The notes: a model not told the origin generated them from the sequence alone. A DNA stretch of 64,000 nucleotides from Cognatundibacterium crateris (GCF_010078235.1 NZ_JAABOS010000007.1:1-64000); one strand, 5' to 3'. Positions 48,003-58,129 are shown, counted from the first letter of the stretch. Numbers and translations: made by a program.

Positions 48003-49220
48003 TTAAGCGGCTGCAGCTACATTTTTTGCCCAAACTAAGGCGGACAAGTGGGCTGCATTTACATCTTCAGCAGAAATCTTGAGCGATTCAGCCAGAGATC
48101 CCACCAACATGCTATTGAGTTCACATGCCTCTGCCAGTGCCAGATACGGGCCATACAAACCACCACGCGAGATCAATGCTTCCGTCACGACCTCAGGCAA
48201 TTGTATCGAAGCCATAATCTGATCCATAGGCAAGCCCAGCAATCTATCAAGCAGAGAAAACATACCGGCAACGAATAAGTTTTCAGCTTCTGCCTTAGGC
48301 ATTTTCATTTGGCCTAATAATTCAGCGAAACGACCACGTACGATCGCCGTCTCAAGCAATACGGGCGAATACCCACTGGTACTTGCTGTCGCTAATAACA
48401 CCGTCAACCAGCGGTAGAGTGGACTATAACCCAACATCTGCACCGCGTGCTTCAATGATTGTACTTCAGTGCGCAAACCAAAACCGGCAGAATTGATATA
48501 GCGCAGCAGTTTATAGGCAAGTGTCGCATCGCGCTTCACGACCAACTCCAACTGTTGGATGTCAGCATTTTTTCTGACCATTTCCATCAATTGCAAAATT
48601 GTGGTCTGGGAAGGATTGAGCGCTTTGACTGCAGCATTTGGCTTTGGTGTCAAATGCAATTTACCGACAAAACTATCAAGCGAAAGTGCCGAGCAAGCAT
48701 CAAAATCCTGCCAGCTTGCCACATTCCGCGCCACCATTTTGACCGAAGACTGCTTCAAAGACGCATAGACCTTGGCCTGAGAGGCGAAATTCGCTGCATT
48801 CAGTTTCACTTCGATATGCGTAACAAAGGCAAAAAAACCGCGCTCCAGAGTCGTAATCTCTGCGCCACGGAGGCAAATACCATAGCCCAGGTCACGCAAA
48901 ATTTTGACTGCTGCCACATTAGCGCTATCTGCGAAGTGCTTTTTATGCAGGATCAGAACGGTGTTCTTAGGCGGGAAAAGTTTGAGTCCCTCGACTTGCA
49001 ATAACTGGGGCGCTGCTTCAAGAAAGATCAGGCTGTCATCTAATAAAAAGCCTTTATCATCATCATTGAGATGACCTGCAACGAACGCCAGCAACGCATC
49101 GAGACTATCGACATCCGATTCCACAGCTGGATTATTGTTTTGCCAGGAAAACTGAAACCCTATTACTTTTTGTTTAGGATCCAGCAAAGGCTCGCGCACG
49201 ATGAAGTGAGTTTCGACCAT
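48003..49220 (-). CDS. EAL-like/HDOD signalling protein (YuxH type)
   Basis: The protein has 405 residues. The N-terminal ~190 residues have an EAL-type fold (FIVREPLLDPKQKVIGFQF start, SLIFLEA, VLILHKKHF), but the EAL catalytic motif and metal residues are not evident, so cyclic-di-GMP hydrolysis is unlikely. A C-terminal HDOD domain (about 195-400) has QLMEMVRKNADIQQLELVVKRDATLAYKLLRYINSAGF and RGRFAELLGQMKMPKAEAENLFVAGMFSLLDRLLG. I use the ATG at 49220. A TTG five codons upstream has the better-spaced GGAAC ribosome-binding site and could be the start. Confidence 0.84.
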   Translation of the reverse strand: MVETHFIVREPLLDPKQKVIGFQFSWQNNNPAVESDVDSLDALLAFVAGHLNDDDKGFLLDDSLIFLEAAPQLLQVEGLKLFPPKNTVLILHKKHFADSANVAAVKILRDLGYGICLRGAEITTLERGFFAFVTHIEVKLNAANFASQAKVYASLKQSSVKMVARNVASWQDFDACSALSLDSFVGKLHLTPKPNAAVKALNPSQTTILQLMEMVRKNADIQQLELVVKRDATLAYKLLRYINSAGFGLRTEVQSLKHAVQMLGYSPLYRWLTVLLATASTSGYSPVLLETAIVRGRFAELLGQMKMPKAEAENLFVAGMFSLLDRLLGLPMDQIMASIQLPEVVTEALISRGGLYGPYLALAEACELNSMLVGSLAESLKISAEDVNAAHLSALVWAKNVAAAA

Positions 49221-49472
49221 ATATACAATTTTCAAAGAAGTTCCGGATTAACAGCTGAGTGCCTCGCTCACCAAATCCAGACACAGTGTTCAAGGCTGTT
49301 AAGCCTGCCGCTGCGCGGGACAGGTATCAGGCAGTCTGTCAGACTTCATAAAATTACCGCAAATTATCTTACGGCTGGTTACAACAAATGATGCATTAAA
49401 GCAACACCCATCAAGCTGACAAGTACATTGTGTAGGCCATTTGGCTATTTTTTGCAAAAAACCTCAGCACCA
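49221..49472. other. Intergenic region between the HDOD gene and the chemotaxis terminator
   Basis: It must hold the HDOD-gene promoter. I see no strong -10/-35 pair and no gene. Short self-complementary GTCTGTCAGAC is present near 49338. Confidence 0.4.
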
Positions 49473-49516
49473 AAAAAACGGGCTTTGTTGTCTGCACGTA
49501 TACGGACAACAAAGCC
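49473..49516 (-). terminator. Terminator ending the flhDC-mot-che operon
   Basis: GGCTTTGTTGTC (49481-49492), 12-base loop, GACAACAAAGCC (49505-49516). On the minus strand it is followed by CG and seven T. The 12-bp stem is perfect. Confidence 0.93.
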
Positions 49517-49578
49517 TTGTGTCAGGTTGATATCTGATTCAAGCGTGCACGCAGATTCAGCAATGCACATAGTTTGAA

Positions 49579-49974
49579 TCAGGCTGGTTTTCCGAGTTTT
49601 TCAAAAATCTTAGTTAACTTTTCATCCAGGGTCGCAGCAGTAAAAGGTTTCACTACATAACCATTTGCACCAGCCTGCGCTGCTGCAATAATATTTTCCT
49701 TCTTCGCCTCGGCAGTCACCATCAAGACGGGCAATTTGGATAAAGCCGGATCAGCACGAATATGCTGCAACATGGTCAAACCATCCATGTTAGGCATGTT
49801 CCAGTCAGAAATGACGAAGTCGAAATCGCCATTCTTTAATTTAGCCAGACCCATTGCGCCGTCTTCAGCCTCATCCACGTTGGAATAACCCAATTCTTTG
49901 AGCAAATTCCTGACGATACGTCGCATGGTAGAAAAGTCGTCGACAACTAAAAATTTGAGATTTTGGTCAGCCAT
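49579..49974 (-). CDS. cheY: Chemotaxis response regulator CheY
   Basis: The protein has 131 residues of E. coli CheY type. The acidic pocket is DD near 12-13 ([16 protein letters not shown]), the phosphoacceptor Asp is in [14 protein letters not shown], the conserved Thr/Ala is in [27 protein letters not shown] with Lys in VKPF. It controls flagellar rotation through FliM. It is the last gene of the operon, with a 103-base gap from cheB and a strong terminator after it. Confidence 0.96.
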   Translation of the reverse strand: MADQNLKFLVVDDFSTMRRIVRNLLKELGYSNVDEAEDGAMGLAKLKNGDFDFVISDWNMPNMDGLTMLQHIRADPALSKLPVLMVTAEAKKENIIAAAQAGANGYVVKPFTAATLDEKLTKIFEKLGKPA

Positions 49975-50077
49975 GAATTACTCCAATATTTCTTTAAAGA
50001 TAGTTGTTAGTATTATCGGTCAAATTACAATTTCTGGGTGCCGAAATTGCAGAAAAGCATAAAAAACGTAGTGAGAA

Positions 50078-51151
50078 CTACACCCTTAATGCCCGACTGC
50101 CATGCGTTGCCAAGTATTGCAGAACTTTAGCAGGCAATTCATTCAGTGGTGCAACTTCATGTGTACCTCCGGCAGCGATTGCTTCTTTCGGCATACCAAA
50201 TACAACACAGCTCGCTTCATCCTGAGCAAAATTATAGGCACCTGCATTTTTCATTTCCAGCATGCCCGCTGCACCATCTTTGCCCATGCCGGTCAAAATA
50301 ACCCCGACCGCATTCTTACCAGCACAAGTCGCTGCTGAACGGAACAGCACATCAACCGAGGGACGGTGCCGATTGACAGGCTCGCCCGTATCGAGCTGAG
50401 TCACATAGTTTGCACCACTCCGTCCCAGCAACAGATGAGAATGACCAGGTGCAATATACGCATGGCCTGGTAATACACGTTCGCCACCACTGGCCTCAGC
50501 CACTGAGATCTTACACAAGCCATCAAGCCGTTTTGCAAAAGAACGGGTAAATCCCTCAGGCATATGCTGGGTAATTAGAATACCAGGGCAATCCGAAGGC
50601 ATCTGCACCAGGAAATTTTTAATTGCCTCAGTTCCGCCCGTCGATGCACCGATGATAATCAGCTTTTCACTGCTCGTCAGCGGATTACGCACTAACGGCA
50701 GACTTTCTTGTGCAACTTTAGCATGATCACTCGCTGCTGCTGCACGACGAATTCTGGCTTTCGACGCTATCCTGATTTTTTCAGTAATCAAATCAGCGTA
50801 TTCCCGCATACCACTCTGTATGGACAGCTTAGGCTTGGTCACAAAATCCACCGCACCCAACTCTAAGGCACGCATCGTTATTTCAGAACCACGCTCAGTC
50901 AGCGAAGACACCATAATGACAGGCATGGGACGCAAGCGCATCAGCCGTTCCAGAAAGTCCAGACCATCCATCTTGGGCATTTCCACATCCAGCGTCAGGA
51001 CATCAGGATTGGTCTGCTTAATGAGCTCCCTTGCAACCAGCGGATCAGGTGCCACGCCAACCACTTCCATGTCTGGCTGGCTACCGATAATTTCACTCAT
51101 TACGCTGCGAATCAGAGCGGAGTCGTCAACTATCAATACTTTTATTTTCAT
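50078..51151 (-). CDS. cheB: Chemotaxis methylesterase/glutamine deamidase CheB
   Basis: The protein has 357 residues. A receiver domain (phosphoacceptor Asp in [16 protein letters not shown]) is joined through a short linker to the methylesterase domain. The catalytic Ser is in [12 protein letters not shown], His in [18 protein letters not shown], and Asp in [15 protein letters not shown]. It lies downstream of cheD by 41 bases and demethylates receptors to give adaptation. Confidence 0.96.
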   Translation of the reverse strand: MKIKVLIVDDSALIRSVMSEIIGSQPDMEVVGVAPDPLVARELIKQTNPDVLTLDVEMPKMDGLDFLERLMRLRPMPVIMVSSLTERGSEITMRALELGAVDFVTKPKLSIQSGMREYADLITEKIRIASKARIRRAAAASDHAKVAQESLPLVRNPLTSSEKLIIIGASTGGTEAIKNFLVQMPSDCPGILITQHMPEGFTRSFAKRLDGLCKISVAEASGGERVLPGHAYIAPGHSHLLLGRSGANYVTQLDTGEPVNRHRPSVDVLFRSAATCAGKNAVGVILTGMGKDGAAGMLEMKNAGAYNFAQDEASCVVFGMPKEAIAAGGTHEVAPLNELPAKVLQYLATHGSRALRV

Positions 51152-51192
51152 TCTTCAAACTCCACAACCACACATTTATCACTGCCATCATT

Positions 51193-51798
51193 TCAGAACA
51201 AATCAACCTCTCCACCAACTGAGGTGGTCTTGAGACGGCTGGCGTAATCCTGTTCACGTTTTCTCAATGTATCGTTATGCTCGACTTTCAGCTTTTTCAC
51301 AAGTACTTTGCCGGTACGTGGAAAAAAATATACTTTCCTAGGATAAATATCATTAAGATCTTCAGCAATCACCCGCATTCTCTCTGCGCGCAGGTAATCC
51401 AAAACGAATTTAGCATTCCGCTCACCAACATTGATTGCTGTAAAGCCGCGCAAAACATTACCACCGCCAAAGACCTTTGCCTCCATGTTTTCTCTTTTAG
51501 CACCGGCTTTCAGAAGCTCATTAATCAGCACTTCCATCGCATAGGTACCATAGCGCATAGAGGCCGACACCGGATTGTCGGCATCCCCCCCCGTATCAGG
51601 CAACATAAAGTGATTCATCCCACCCACGCCCGACACCCGGTCACGGATACACGCTGAGACACAGGAGCCCAACACAGTGACGATCAGCATATCCTTATTG
51701 GTGAAATAAAATTCACCCGGCAATATCTTGGCAGCATCACAATCAAATGTGCGGTCATAGTAGACATTGGTTGCAAAATGCTCTTCGCTCAAGCTCAT
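51193..51798 (-). CDS. cheD: Receptor deamidase CheD
   Basis: The protein has 201 residues. Catalytic Cys is in TVLGSCVSACIRDR and His in GVGGMNHFMLP, with KVFGGGNVL and NVGERNAKFVLDYL typical of CheD. It deamidates receptor Gln residues. It overlaps cheR by 4 bases. The C-terminus ends GGEVDLF, an acidic-hydrophobic tail also seen in the CheZ-like protein of this operon. Confidence 0.93.
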   Translation of the reverse strand: MSLSEEHFATNVYYDRTFDCDAAKILPGEFYFTNKDMLIVTVLGSCVSACIRDRVSGVGGMNHFMLPDTGGDADNPVSASMRYGTYAMEVLINELLKAGAKRENMEAKVFGGGNVLRGFTAINVGERNAKFVLDYLRAERMRVIAEDLNDIYPRKVYFFPRTGKVLVKKLKVEHNDTLRKREQDYASRLKTTSVGGEVDLF

Positions 51799-52682
51799 AA
51801 ACTACCTTTATGCAGGTGACTTACCGATGGCCGGCTGGCAGCCCTGGAATTTGCCAGCTCGTAAACTGTCTTTCCCTTCAACTTCAGCTCATCAGTAACG
51901 TATAAAAAGTTTTCTGAATGCCCTGCAAACAGCAAGGCATCCGACTTCATCAGCGGAGCAAATTTTTTAAGGATTTTCCCCTGAGTAGGCTTATCAAAGT
52001 AAATCATGACATTGCGACAGAAAATCGCGTCAAACTCACCGCTGACCGGCCAGCTATCTGCCAACAAGTTCAATTGCTTAAACGTGATGAGATCACGCAG
52101 TTCCTGCCTGACGCGAACCAGCCCCTCTTGCGCCCCTTTTCCCTTCAGAAAAAATTTCCTGACTCTTTCCTGCGACATTTTTTCAATCCGGTCAGCGTTA
52201 TAAACGCCTCTTGCTGCAGTATTGAGAACATTCGTATCAATATCAGTCGCGATAATTTGCGCTGGCGGACGCATAGTCCCAAATGCCTCACACAAAGTCA
52301 TTGCAATGGAATATGGCTCTTCACCGGTAGAACTGGCTGAACACCAGATACTGACTGGTGTCGCACACTTCTTAACGTGCTCAGCAAGTATAGGGAAATG
52401 ATGTTCCTCTCTGAAAAAAGAAGTCAAGTTAGTGGTCAATGCATTGGTAAACGCCTCCCACTCCTGACTATCGTGATCGCCCTCAAGCTTATTCAGATAT
52501 TCCGTGAATGAAGTCAGGCCTGTCGCCCGCAAGCGCCTTGCCAACCGGCTATACACCATCTCCTGCTTACTATCTGCCAGTGAAATACCAGCACGCTTAT
52601 AGATCAATTCACGTACCCGATCAAAATCCCGCGAATTGAAGTTAAACTCTTTCGAGGACTCTGATTTCACTCTGTCTGTCAT
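51795..52682 (-). CDS. cheR: Chemotaxis receptor methyltransferase CheR
   Basis: SAM-dependent methyltransferase, 295 residues. An N-terminal helical domain is followed by SIWCSASSTGEEPYSIAMTLCE (SAM motif), IIATDIDTNVLNTAARGVY and FDAIFCRNVMIYFDKPTQ. The beta-subdomain that binds receptor tails lies between. The neighbouring receptor carries a xWExF tail that can bind this subdomain. It overlaps cheD by 4 bases. Confidence 0.96.
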   Translation of the reverse strand: MTDRVKSESSKEFNFNSRDFDRVRELIYKRAGISLADSKQEMVYSRLARRLRATGLTSFTEYLNKLEGDHDSQEWEAFTNALTTNLTSFFREEHHFPILAEHVKKCATPVSIWCSASSTGEEPYSIAMTLCEAFGTMRPPAQIIATDIDTNVLNTAARGVYNADRIEKMSQERVRKFFLKGKGAQEGLVRVRQELRDLITFKQLNLLADSWPVSGEFDAIFCRNVMIYFDKPTQGKILKKFAPLMKSDALLFAGHSENFLYVTDELKLKGKTVYELANSRAASRPSVSHLHKGSL

Positions 52683-52716
52683 AGTTGCGCACCCAGGTAA
52701 TTAGTCAGGAGCAAAC

Positions 52717-54417
52717 TCAGAACTCCTCCCAGGAGTCATCGTCGGCACTATTTTTTGTTAGTTTTTTGGGTGAATTACTTTCTGCACTCACCTGAGGTAT
52801 CGCTTTTTTCGCCGGCGCCTGCACTTTTACTTCACGCACGGCAGGTCTGGCCGAAGCGCTCATGACATTGCCTGTATTTAACTTAAATACACTGACAGCC
52901 TGTGCGAGCGAAACCGACTGCTCTTCCATACTCTCAGCTGCGGCGGCAGCCTGCTCGACCAGAGCAGCATTTTGCTGGGTCATTTCATCCATCTGAGTAA
53001 TAGCAAGATTGACCTGCTCAATGCCGGAACTTTGTTCCTGGCTGGCAGCGGTAATTTCACTCATGATGTCAGCAACATGCTGAACGCTGGTCACAATCTC
53101 GTCCATCGTTTTTCCAGCTTCGTCGACCAGCTTACTACCCTGATCTACTTTATCGACCGAATCACCGATCAAAGACTTGATTTCCTTTGCAGCGCTGGCA
53201 CTGCGTTGCGCGAGATTTCTAACCTCAGCTGCAACAACCGCAAAACCACGCCCTTGTTCACCTGCACGTGCTGCTTCAACCGCAGCATTCAGTGCCAGAA
53301 TATTGGTCTGAAAAGCGATGCCGTCGATCACACCAATAATATCAACGATCTTACGTGAGCTATCCTTAATCGATCCCATGGTTTCGACCACCTGACCGAC
53401 TACTGCACCGCCTTTTACAGCAACATTCGTCGCAGACACAACCAGTTGATTAGCCTGGCGCGCATTGTCTGCATTCTGTTTCACCGTGCTGGTCAATTCC
53501 TCCATAGAAGAAGCAGTTTCTTCCAGTGAGCTAGCCTGGGATTCTGTACGCTGGGACAGATCGGCATTTCCTGAGGCAATTTCTTGTGCGGCCACAGTAA
53601 TCGTTTCGGTACCAGTCCTGACCTGTCCGACTGTGGCGGCCAGATTGTCATTCATATTTTTGAGTGCAATCAATAACTGCGCAACTTCGTCACTACCCTC
53701 AACTTCTATCGTACTCCGCAAATCTCCACTTGCGACAGTTTCAGCAAGCTGCAGCGACTCACTCAATGGCTTGGTAATACTTGCAGTTAGCATCCACGCA
53801 ACCAAAGCACCGAAAGCAACCGAAGCAATGAGTACGACAAACAGTAAGTACGAGAGTCTGGTTCCCGTGCGGGCTGCATTTTCAAATGCAGTTTGGGCAG
53901 CTACTGTCTGCAGATCAACCAGTTTATTTATCTCCTGTATCGATTTGCTACTGAGTGGCTCAAGTACCGAAGTGATGACCTTGACCGCGCCTTCACCATT
54001 GAAGGCCAGAGCCTGTCCGACCGCGTCTTTGAATGGTTGTTCGATTTCCTTATCTATTCTCGCTACCTCAGCCAGAATTTTCTTTTCATCCTCAGACAAG
54101 CCCAGGCTGACCAGCTTTACTTTTGATTCTTCATACAGTTTTCTTTGCGCCTTGACCTTGCCTTCTTCTTTCTGCATTTCGCCGACATCCGATTGAATGC
54201 CAATGTTTCGCATGGCGATCCCACCCTCATATACCGAGGTTTTCATCGCATTCGCCAATAATTGCTTTTGGTTTGCAACGCTCAAACTATCGGCCATCTC
54301 TTTACGACTTGATGCATTCATCGCATTAACGATCAGCATTACCACTGTGACAGCACCGAGAATCAGAGCGAAACCCGCTCCCAAACGTGTGCCAATTTTT
54401 AGATTACGCAAATTCAT
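52717..54417 (-). CDS. Methyl-accepting chemotaxis protein with four-helix-bundle sensor
   Basis: The protein has 566 residues. TM1 is about 10-31, the periplasmic 4HB_MCP domain about 32-190, TM2 about 191-212, and HAMP and the signalling domain follow. The conserved hairpin tip is [37 protein letters not shown], and methylation regions contain [20 protein letters not shown]. The C-terminal ~55 residues form a linker ending DDSWEEF, a CheR/CheB tether pentapeptide of the xWExF type. It is located between cheW and cheR, so it is likely the operon's own Tar/Tsr-like receptor. Ligand unknown. Confidence 0.94.
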   Translation of the reverse strand: MNLRNLKIGTRLGAGFALILGAVTVVMLIVNAMNASSRKEMADSLSVANQKQLLANAMKTSVYEGGIAMRNIGIQSDVGEMQKEEGKVKAQRKLYEESKVKLVSLGLSEDEKKILAEVARIDKEIEQPFKDAVGQALAFNGEGAVKVITSVLEPLSSKSIQEINKLVDLQTVAAQTAFENAARTGTRLSYLLFVVLIASVAFGALVAWMLTASITKPLSESLQLAETVASGDLRSTIEVEGSDEVAQLLIALKNMNDNLAATVGQVRTGTETITVAAQEIASGNADLSQRTESQASSLEETASSMEELTSTVKQNADNARQANQLVVSATNVAVKGGAVVGQVVETMGSIKDSSRKIVDIIGVIDGIAFQTNILALNAAVEAARAGEQGRGFAVVAAEVRNLAQRSASAAKEIKSLIGDSVDKVDQGSKLVDEAGKTMDEIVTSVQHVADIMSEITAASQEQSSGIEQVNLAITQMDEMTQQNAALVEQAAAAAESMEEQSVSLAQAVSVFKLNTGNVMSASARPAVREVKVQAPAKKAIPQVSAESNSPKKLTKNSADDDSWEEF

Positions 54418-54465
54418 CGCAGTCTCCTCGCCATGTAGTATTTTCTAATTTGGACAAGTAATAAT

Positions 54466-54984
54466 TTAACTGGCGTGATCGACCAAGCCCATTTCAGGAC
54501 TGGACATCAGCTTATCGATCTCAACCAGGATCAGCATACGGTCTTCCAACGTTCCGAGGCCTATCAAAAAGTCAGTACTGAATGTGGTTCCCATTTCTGG
54601 TGCTGGCCTGACCTGCCCTGGCATCAGCGTTGTTACATCCGACACGCTGTCGACTACCATACCAACAATTTTTCCTTCGATATTCAGGATGATCACTACA
54701 GTAAACTGGTCATAGGATGGCGTACCAAGATTAAATTTGATACGCATATCCACCACAGGAACAATGTTGCCTCGCAAATTGATCACGCCTTTCAAAAAAT
54801 CCGGCGCATTGGCGATCCTGGTCACGGCCTCATAGCCCCGAATTTCCTGCACCTTCAGGATATCTATCCCATACTCCTCATTTCCCAAAGTAAAAGCCAA
54901 AAACTCATGTCCGGCGACATCGACAGCACCGCCTTCTTCAGAAGTATTTGCATCGTTTTGAAATTGAGTTGCTTGAGTCATCAT
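54466..54984 (-). CDS. cheW: Chemotaxis coupling protein CheW
   Basis: The protein has 172 residues, a single CheW domain. [56 protein letters not shown] is typical, followed by [23 protein letters not shown] and the late [13 protein letters not shown]. It couples receptors to CheA. The N-terminal ~20 residues are a short extension. It is 34 bases downstream of cheA. Confidence 0.97.
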   Translation of the reverse strand: MMTQATQFQNDANTSEEGGAVDVAGHEFLAFTLGNEEYGIDILKVQEIRGYEAVTRIANAPDFLKGVINLRGNIVPVVDMRIKFNLGTPSYDQFTVVIILNIEGKIVGMVVDSVSDVTTLMPGQVRPAPEMGTTFSTDFLIGLGTLEDRMLILVEIDKLMSSPEMGLVDHAS

Positions 54985-55018
54985 ATGTCCTTCAAAAAAT
55001 CTTTGTAGTCAGTTGTAA

Positions 55019-57067
55019 TTATTTACCAGAGCGGAGTAACGCAGGCACATCCAGAATCAAGGCAACGCCACCATCTCCAAGAATGGTGGCGCCAGAAATG
55101 CCTGGCACTTTCTTATAGTTCGATTCGATATTTTTTACGACGACCTGTTGCTGCCCTACGAGATCATCGACAAATAAGGCTGCTTTTTTACCATCAACCT
55201 CAACAATCACGACTATGCCGTCAGAGGGCTCTAAAAATTTTGGTTCAAGCGCAAACATCTTATGCAGTGCAACCAATTGCAGGTATTCATCCCTGACCTT
55301 AATCACTTTCCCCTTACCATTGACTTCTTTCACATCGTCCGGTGCAGGCTGCAGAGACTCGACCACATAACCAAGTGGAAGTATGTAAATTTCTTCACCC
55401 AACTTGATCGACATGCCGTCGAGAATCGCGAGTGTGAGAGGCAAGGAAATCGTTATCGTGGTTCCAAACCCGCGCGCAGAGCGTATATCCACCACCCCAC
55501 CCATCGCAGCGATATTACGTTTGACCACATCCATTCCGACGCCGCGACCCGAAACGTCAGTTACTACATCAGCAGTAGAAAAGCCCGGCGCAAAAATCAA
55601 TTGCCATACTTCAGCATCAGTCATACTGTCGCTGACAGACAATCCATTTTGCTTTGCCTTCGCGAGAATTTTCTCTCTGTGTAAACCGCCGCCATCATCA
55701 CTGACCTCAATGACGATGTTGCCGCCTTGATGCACCGCTGATAAAGACAAGCGGCCGGTTTCGGTTTTACCGGCACTGACACGGGCTGCCGGCATTTCAA
55801 TGCCATGATCGATACTGTTTCTGACCAGGTGAGTAAGCGGATCAACAATACGCTCGATTAAGCCTTTATCCAGCTCTGTCGAAGCCCCATAGGTAACAAA
55901 TTCAACTTTCTTACCCAGCTTATTGGCCAGGTCACGCACCATGCGCGGGAAGCGCGAGAACACATAATCCATCGGCATCATGCGGATAGACATAACAGCT
56001 TCTTGCAAGTCACGTGTGTTACGCGTCAGGTGGGCAACACTGCTGAGCAGCCGTTCGTTCTCAATCGGATCCAGAAGCTGGGTGCGCTGTTCCAGCATCG
56101 CCTGGGTAATCACCAGCTCGCCGATCAGATTGATCAGTTGATCAACCTTTTCTATCCCAACCCTGATCGTGGTGGATTCCTGGCTGGCAGTTGGTTTTTC
56201 AATTTCTTTTTTGACGGCAGCTTTCTTCTCTGCACCCGAACTGGTCACCGCAGGTAGGGCCGGCGCCACCGGTGCTGCGACACTTGCGGCTGCCGCTGCT
56301 TCACCTTCCAGCGGCGGGAACATTGCGTCCAATGGTTCAAAAAAACCGTAGCCCAGTTCGTCTTCACTGAGCTGCACCTCAGCCGCAGGTCCTTCGACCG
56401 CCTCTTCAGATATTTTCAGACAATCCGGATTTAAGATGAAAGAGCAGATAGAGATAATATCGTCTTTACCTTCATTGGTTTGCAAATGCAAGACCATGCC
56501 ATCCCGGACTTCAGACTCACGACTGATTTTTCCCAATAAACCCAACTCGGACATCAGCGCATTCGCATCAGCGTCACTGACGGCAGGTAACTCTATCCTG
56601 AATGCGGAATGGAAAGTGGTATATTGATGTTCGTCTTCTACTAAGCTAAGTGCTGGTTTAGGTGGTGGTGCTGCAGCATCGTCCTGCGACAAAGACTGCA
56701 ACAGCATACGGACATCGGCTACCGCGTCCTGATCAACCGGAGAGCCCAAACGATGCCCATCAAGCTGCATCTTGAGCACATCTTTTGCCGACAAAAAGGC
56801 ATCCACATGCTCGGCTGTTAAGGCCATTTCGCCTTTGCGGATTTTATCTAACAGGGACTCAAGGACATGAGTCACTTCGGTCATGTCGTTCAAACCAAAG
56901 GTGGATGCCCCACCCTTAATGGAATGCGCAGCCCGGAAAATGGCATTGAGATCTTCCGGATCTGGCGAAGCTACATCGACCGCAAGCAGCAATTTTTCCT
57001 TCTCGGCCAAAAGCTCTTCTGCTTCATCAAAGAAGACCTGGAAAAACTGACTCATGTCAATCGTCAT
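55019..57067 (-). CDS. cheA: Chemotaxis histidine kinase CheA
   Basis: The protein has 682 residues. HPt with phospho-His48 in FRAAHSIKGGASTFGL, P2 CheY-binding domain at about 165-250 (FRIELPAVSDADANALMSELG), a Pro/Ala linker (about 280-300), dimerisation, HATPase (N box HLVRNSIDHGIE, G1 SDDGGGLH, F box FAPGFST, G2 GRGVGMDVV) and a C-terminal CheW-like domain. All kinase motifs are intact. This is the main kinase, unlike the P2-lacking cheA paired with cheZ elsewhere in the window. Confidence 0.97.
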   Translation of the reverse strand: MTIDMSQFFQVFFDEAEELLAEKEKLLLAVDVASPDPEDLNAIFRAAHSIKGGASTFGLNDMTEVTHVLESLLDKIRKGEMALTAEHVDAFLSAKDVLKMQLDGHRLGSPVDQDAVADVRMLLQSLSQDDAAAPPPKPALSLVEDEHQYTTFHSAFRIELPAVSDADANALMSELGLLGKISRESEVRDGMVLHLQTNEGKDDIISICSFILNPDCLKISEEAVEGPAAEVQLSEDELGYGFFEPLDAMFPPLEGEAAAAASVAAPVAPALPAVTSSGAEKKAAVKKEIEKPTASQESTTIRVGIEKVDQLINLIGELVITQAMLEQRTQLLDPIENERLLSSVAHLTRNTRDLQEAVMSIRMMPMDYVFSRFPRMVRDLANKLGKKVEFVTYGASTELDKGLIERIVDPLTHLVRNSIDHGIEMPAARVSAGKTETGRLSLSAVHQGGNIVIEVSDDGGGLHREKILAKAKQNGLSVSDSMTDAEVWQLIFAPGFSTADVVTDVSGRGVGMDVVKRNIAAMGGVVDIRSARGFGTTITISLPLTLAILDGMSIKLGEEIYILPLGYVVESLQPAPDDVKEVNGKGKVIKVRDEYLQLVALHKMFALEPKFLEPSDGIVVIVEVDGKKAALFVDDLVGQQQVVVKNIESNYKKVPGISGATILGDGGVALILDVPALLRSGK

Positions 57068-57114
57068 TATTACACTCCGAGATTTACATTAATGCGAAAC
57101 AAGCCATGGCTTAC

Positions 57115-57480
57115 TTAGCCAATCACTTTTTTCACAACTTCTGTTAGCTTCTGCGGGTCGAAAGGCTTGACCAGCCAGCCATTCGCACCGGCGGCCCGAC
57201 CCTTTGCTTTCATATCATCACTCGACTCGGTTGTGAGCATCAGAATAGGCACTCTTTGATATGTAGCAAGTCCACGTAAGGATTTAATCAAAGTCAGACC
57301 GTCCATGCGCGGCATATTCTGATCAGTCAGCACCAGATCAACGACTTGATTTCTGGCTTTTTCCAGCCCGTCCTGTCCATCTACAGCTTCAATCACCTGA
57401 TAGCCAGCAGCCTTGAGGCTGAATGCAACCATTTGTCTTAACGATCCTGAATCGTCAACAGCTAAAATTGTCTTGGCCAT
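57115..57480 (-). CDS. CheY-type response regulator upstream of cheA
   Basis: Single receiver domain of 121 residues. Acidic pair is in LAVDDSGSLRQMV, phosphoacceptor Asp in LVLTDQNMPRMDGL, Thr in MLTTESSDDMKAKGRAAGANGWLVKPF, with Lys in VKPF. It starts at the ATG at 57480 (MAKTILAVDD), ten residues inside the open frame. The operon therefore has two CheY proteins, one at each end of the che block. This one is adjacent to the CheZ-like gene and to cheA, which suggests a dedicated role or phosphate sink. Confidence 0.9.
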   Translation of the reverse strand: MAKTILAVDDSGSLRQMVAFSLKAAGYQVIEAVDGQDGLEKARNQVVDLVLTDQNMPRMDGLTLIKSLRGLATYQRVPILMLTTESSDDMKAKGRAAGANGWLVKPFDPQKLTEVVKKVIG

Positions 57481-57531
57481 AATTACTCCATCTACGAATG
57501 AAAGGCCCAATAGCTTGGGTTTCGCACAAAA

Positions 57532-58089
57532 TTAAAATAATTCAATATCACCGCTATCCAGATGCTTCTGGTGAACTGCCTTCCTTAACAAACTCTGCAA
57601 ATCTGCGCTCTGCTTATCAAGTCTTTGCGTTGTTTCCTTGAGCAGAGATTCCAGATCTTCATTCTCAGACTCAGTGGAAATATCATCACCAACCACACCC
57701 AGGGTCACCAATACTTCACGCAATCCCTCACAGCGCTGCATCGTTCTGGAAATAAGCTGACTGGTCAGGTCCTGAAACTGCAGGCAGGTCACAGCGGAAT
57801 TAATATGTGAGGCAATTTCACTCTGTATAAGCTTGAGACGGTCAACACTTTCATTGGTCACCGCACCTGAGTTAATGATCAGATTGATTTCATCCTGCTC
57901 TTTGATTACGGCAGAATGCAGAGACATGAAACTGATACCCAGTTTCTCTATTGCCTCACCCAGTAACAAAGCCGTCTGAGCGAGGTCCGTTTCCACCTCG
58001 GATAAATGCGCACTGCTGTGATCAGAGACACCTGACAGCAGTTGTTTTACCTGGGGACCGAGCATTTTCTCTTTGGACATCTTGAGCAT
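57532..58089 (-). CDS. CheZ-like protein in the motility operon
   Basis: The protein has 185 residues and is predicted helical throughout. The segment LQFQDLTSQLISRTMQRCEGL (about 103-123) keeps the CheZ catalytic D-x-x-x-Q (Asp107, Gln111) within the F-Q-D-L-T-x-Q context. The C-terminus ends DSGDIELF, like the acidic-hydrophobic CheY-binding tail of CheZ. Overall it is shorter than CheZ and lacks obvious similarity elsewhere. It lies between motB and a cheY. It is probably a second phosphatase for CheY-type proteins, but catalysis is inferred. Start could be 58089 or 58080. Confidence 0.78.
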   Translation of the reverse strand: MLKMSKEKMLGPQVKQLLSGVSDHSSAHLSEVETDLAQTALLLGEAIEKLGISFMSLHSAVIKEQDEINLIINSGAVTNESVDRLKLIQSEIASHINSAVTCLQFQDLTSQLISRTMQRCEGLREVLVTLGVVGDDISTESENEDLESLLKETTQRLDKQSADLQSLLRKAVHQKHLDSGDIELF

Positions 58090-58129
58090 CCCGTATGCGT
58101 AAAATAAACAAGCGATGCAAACTTAAAGG

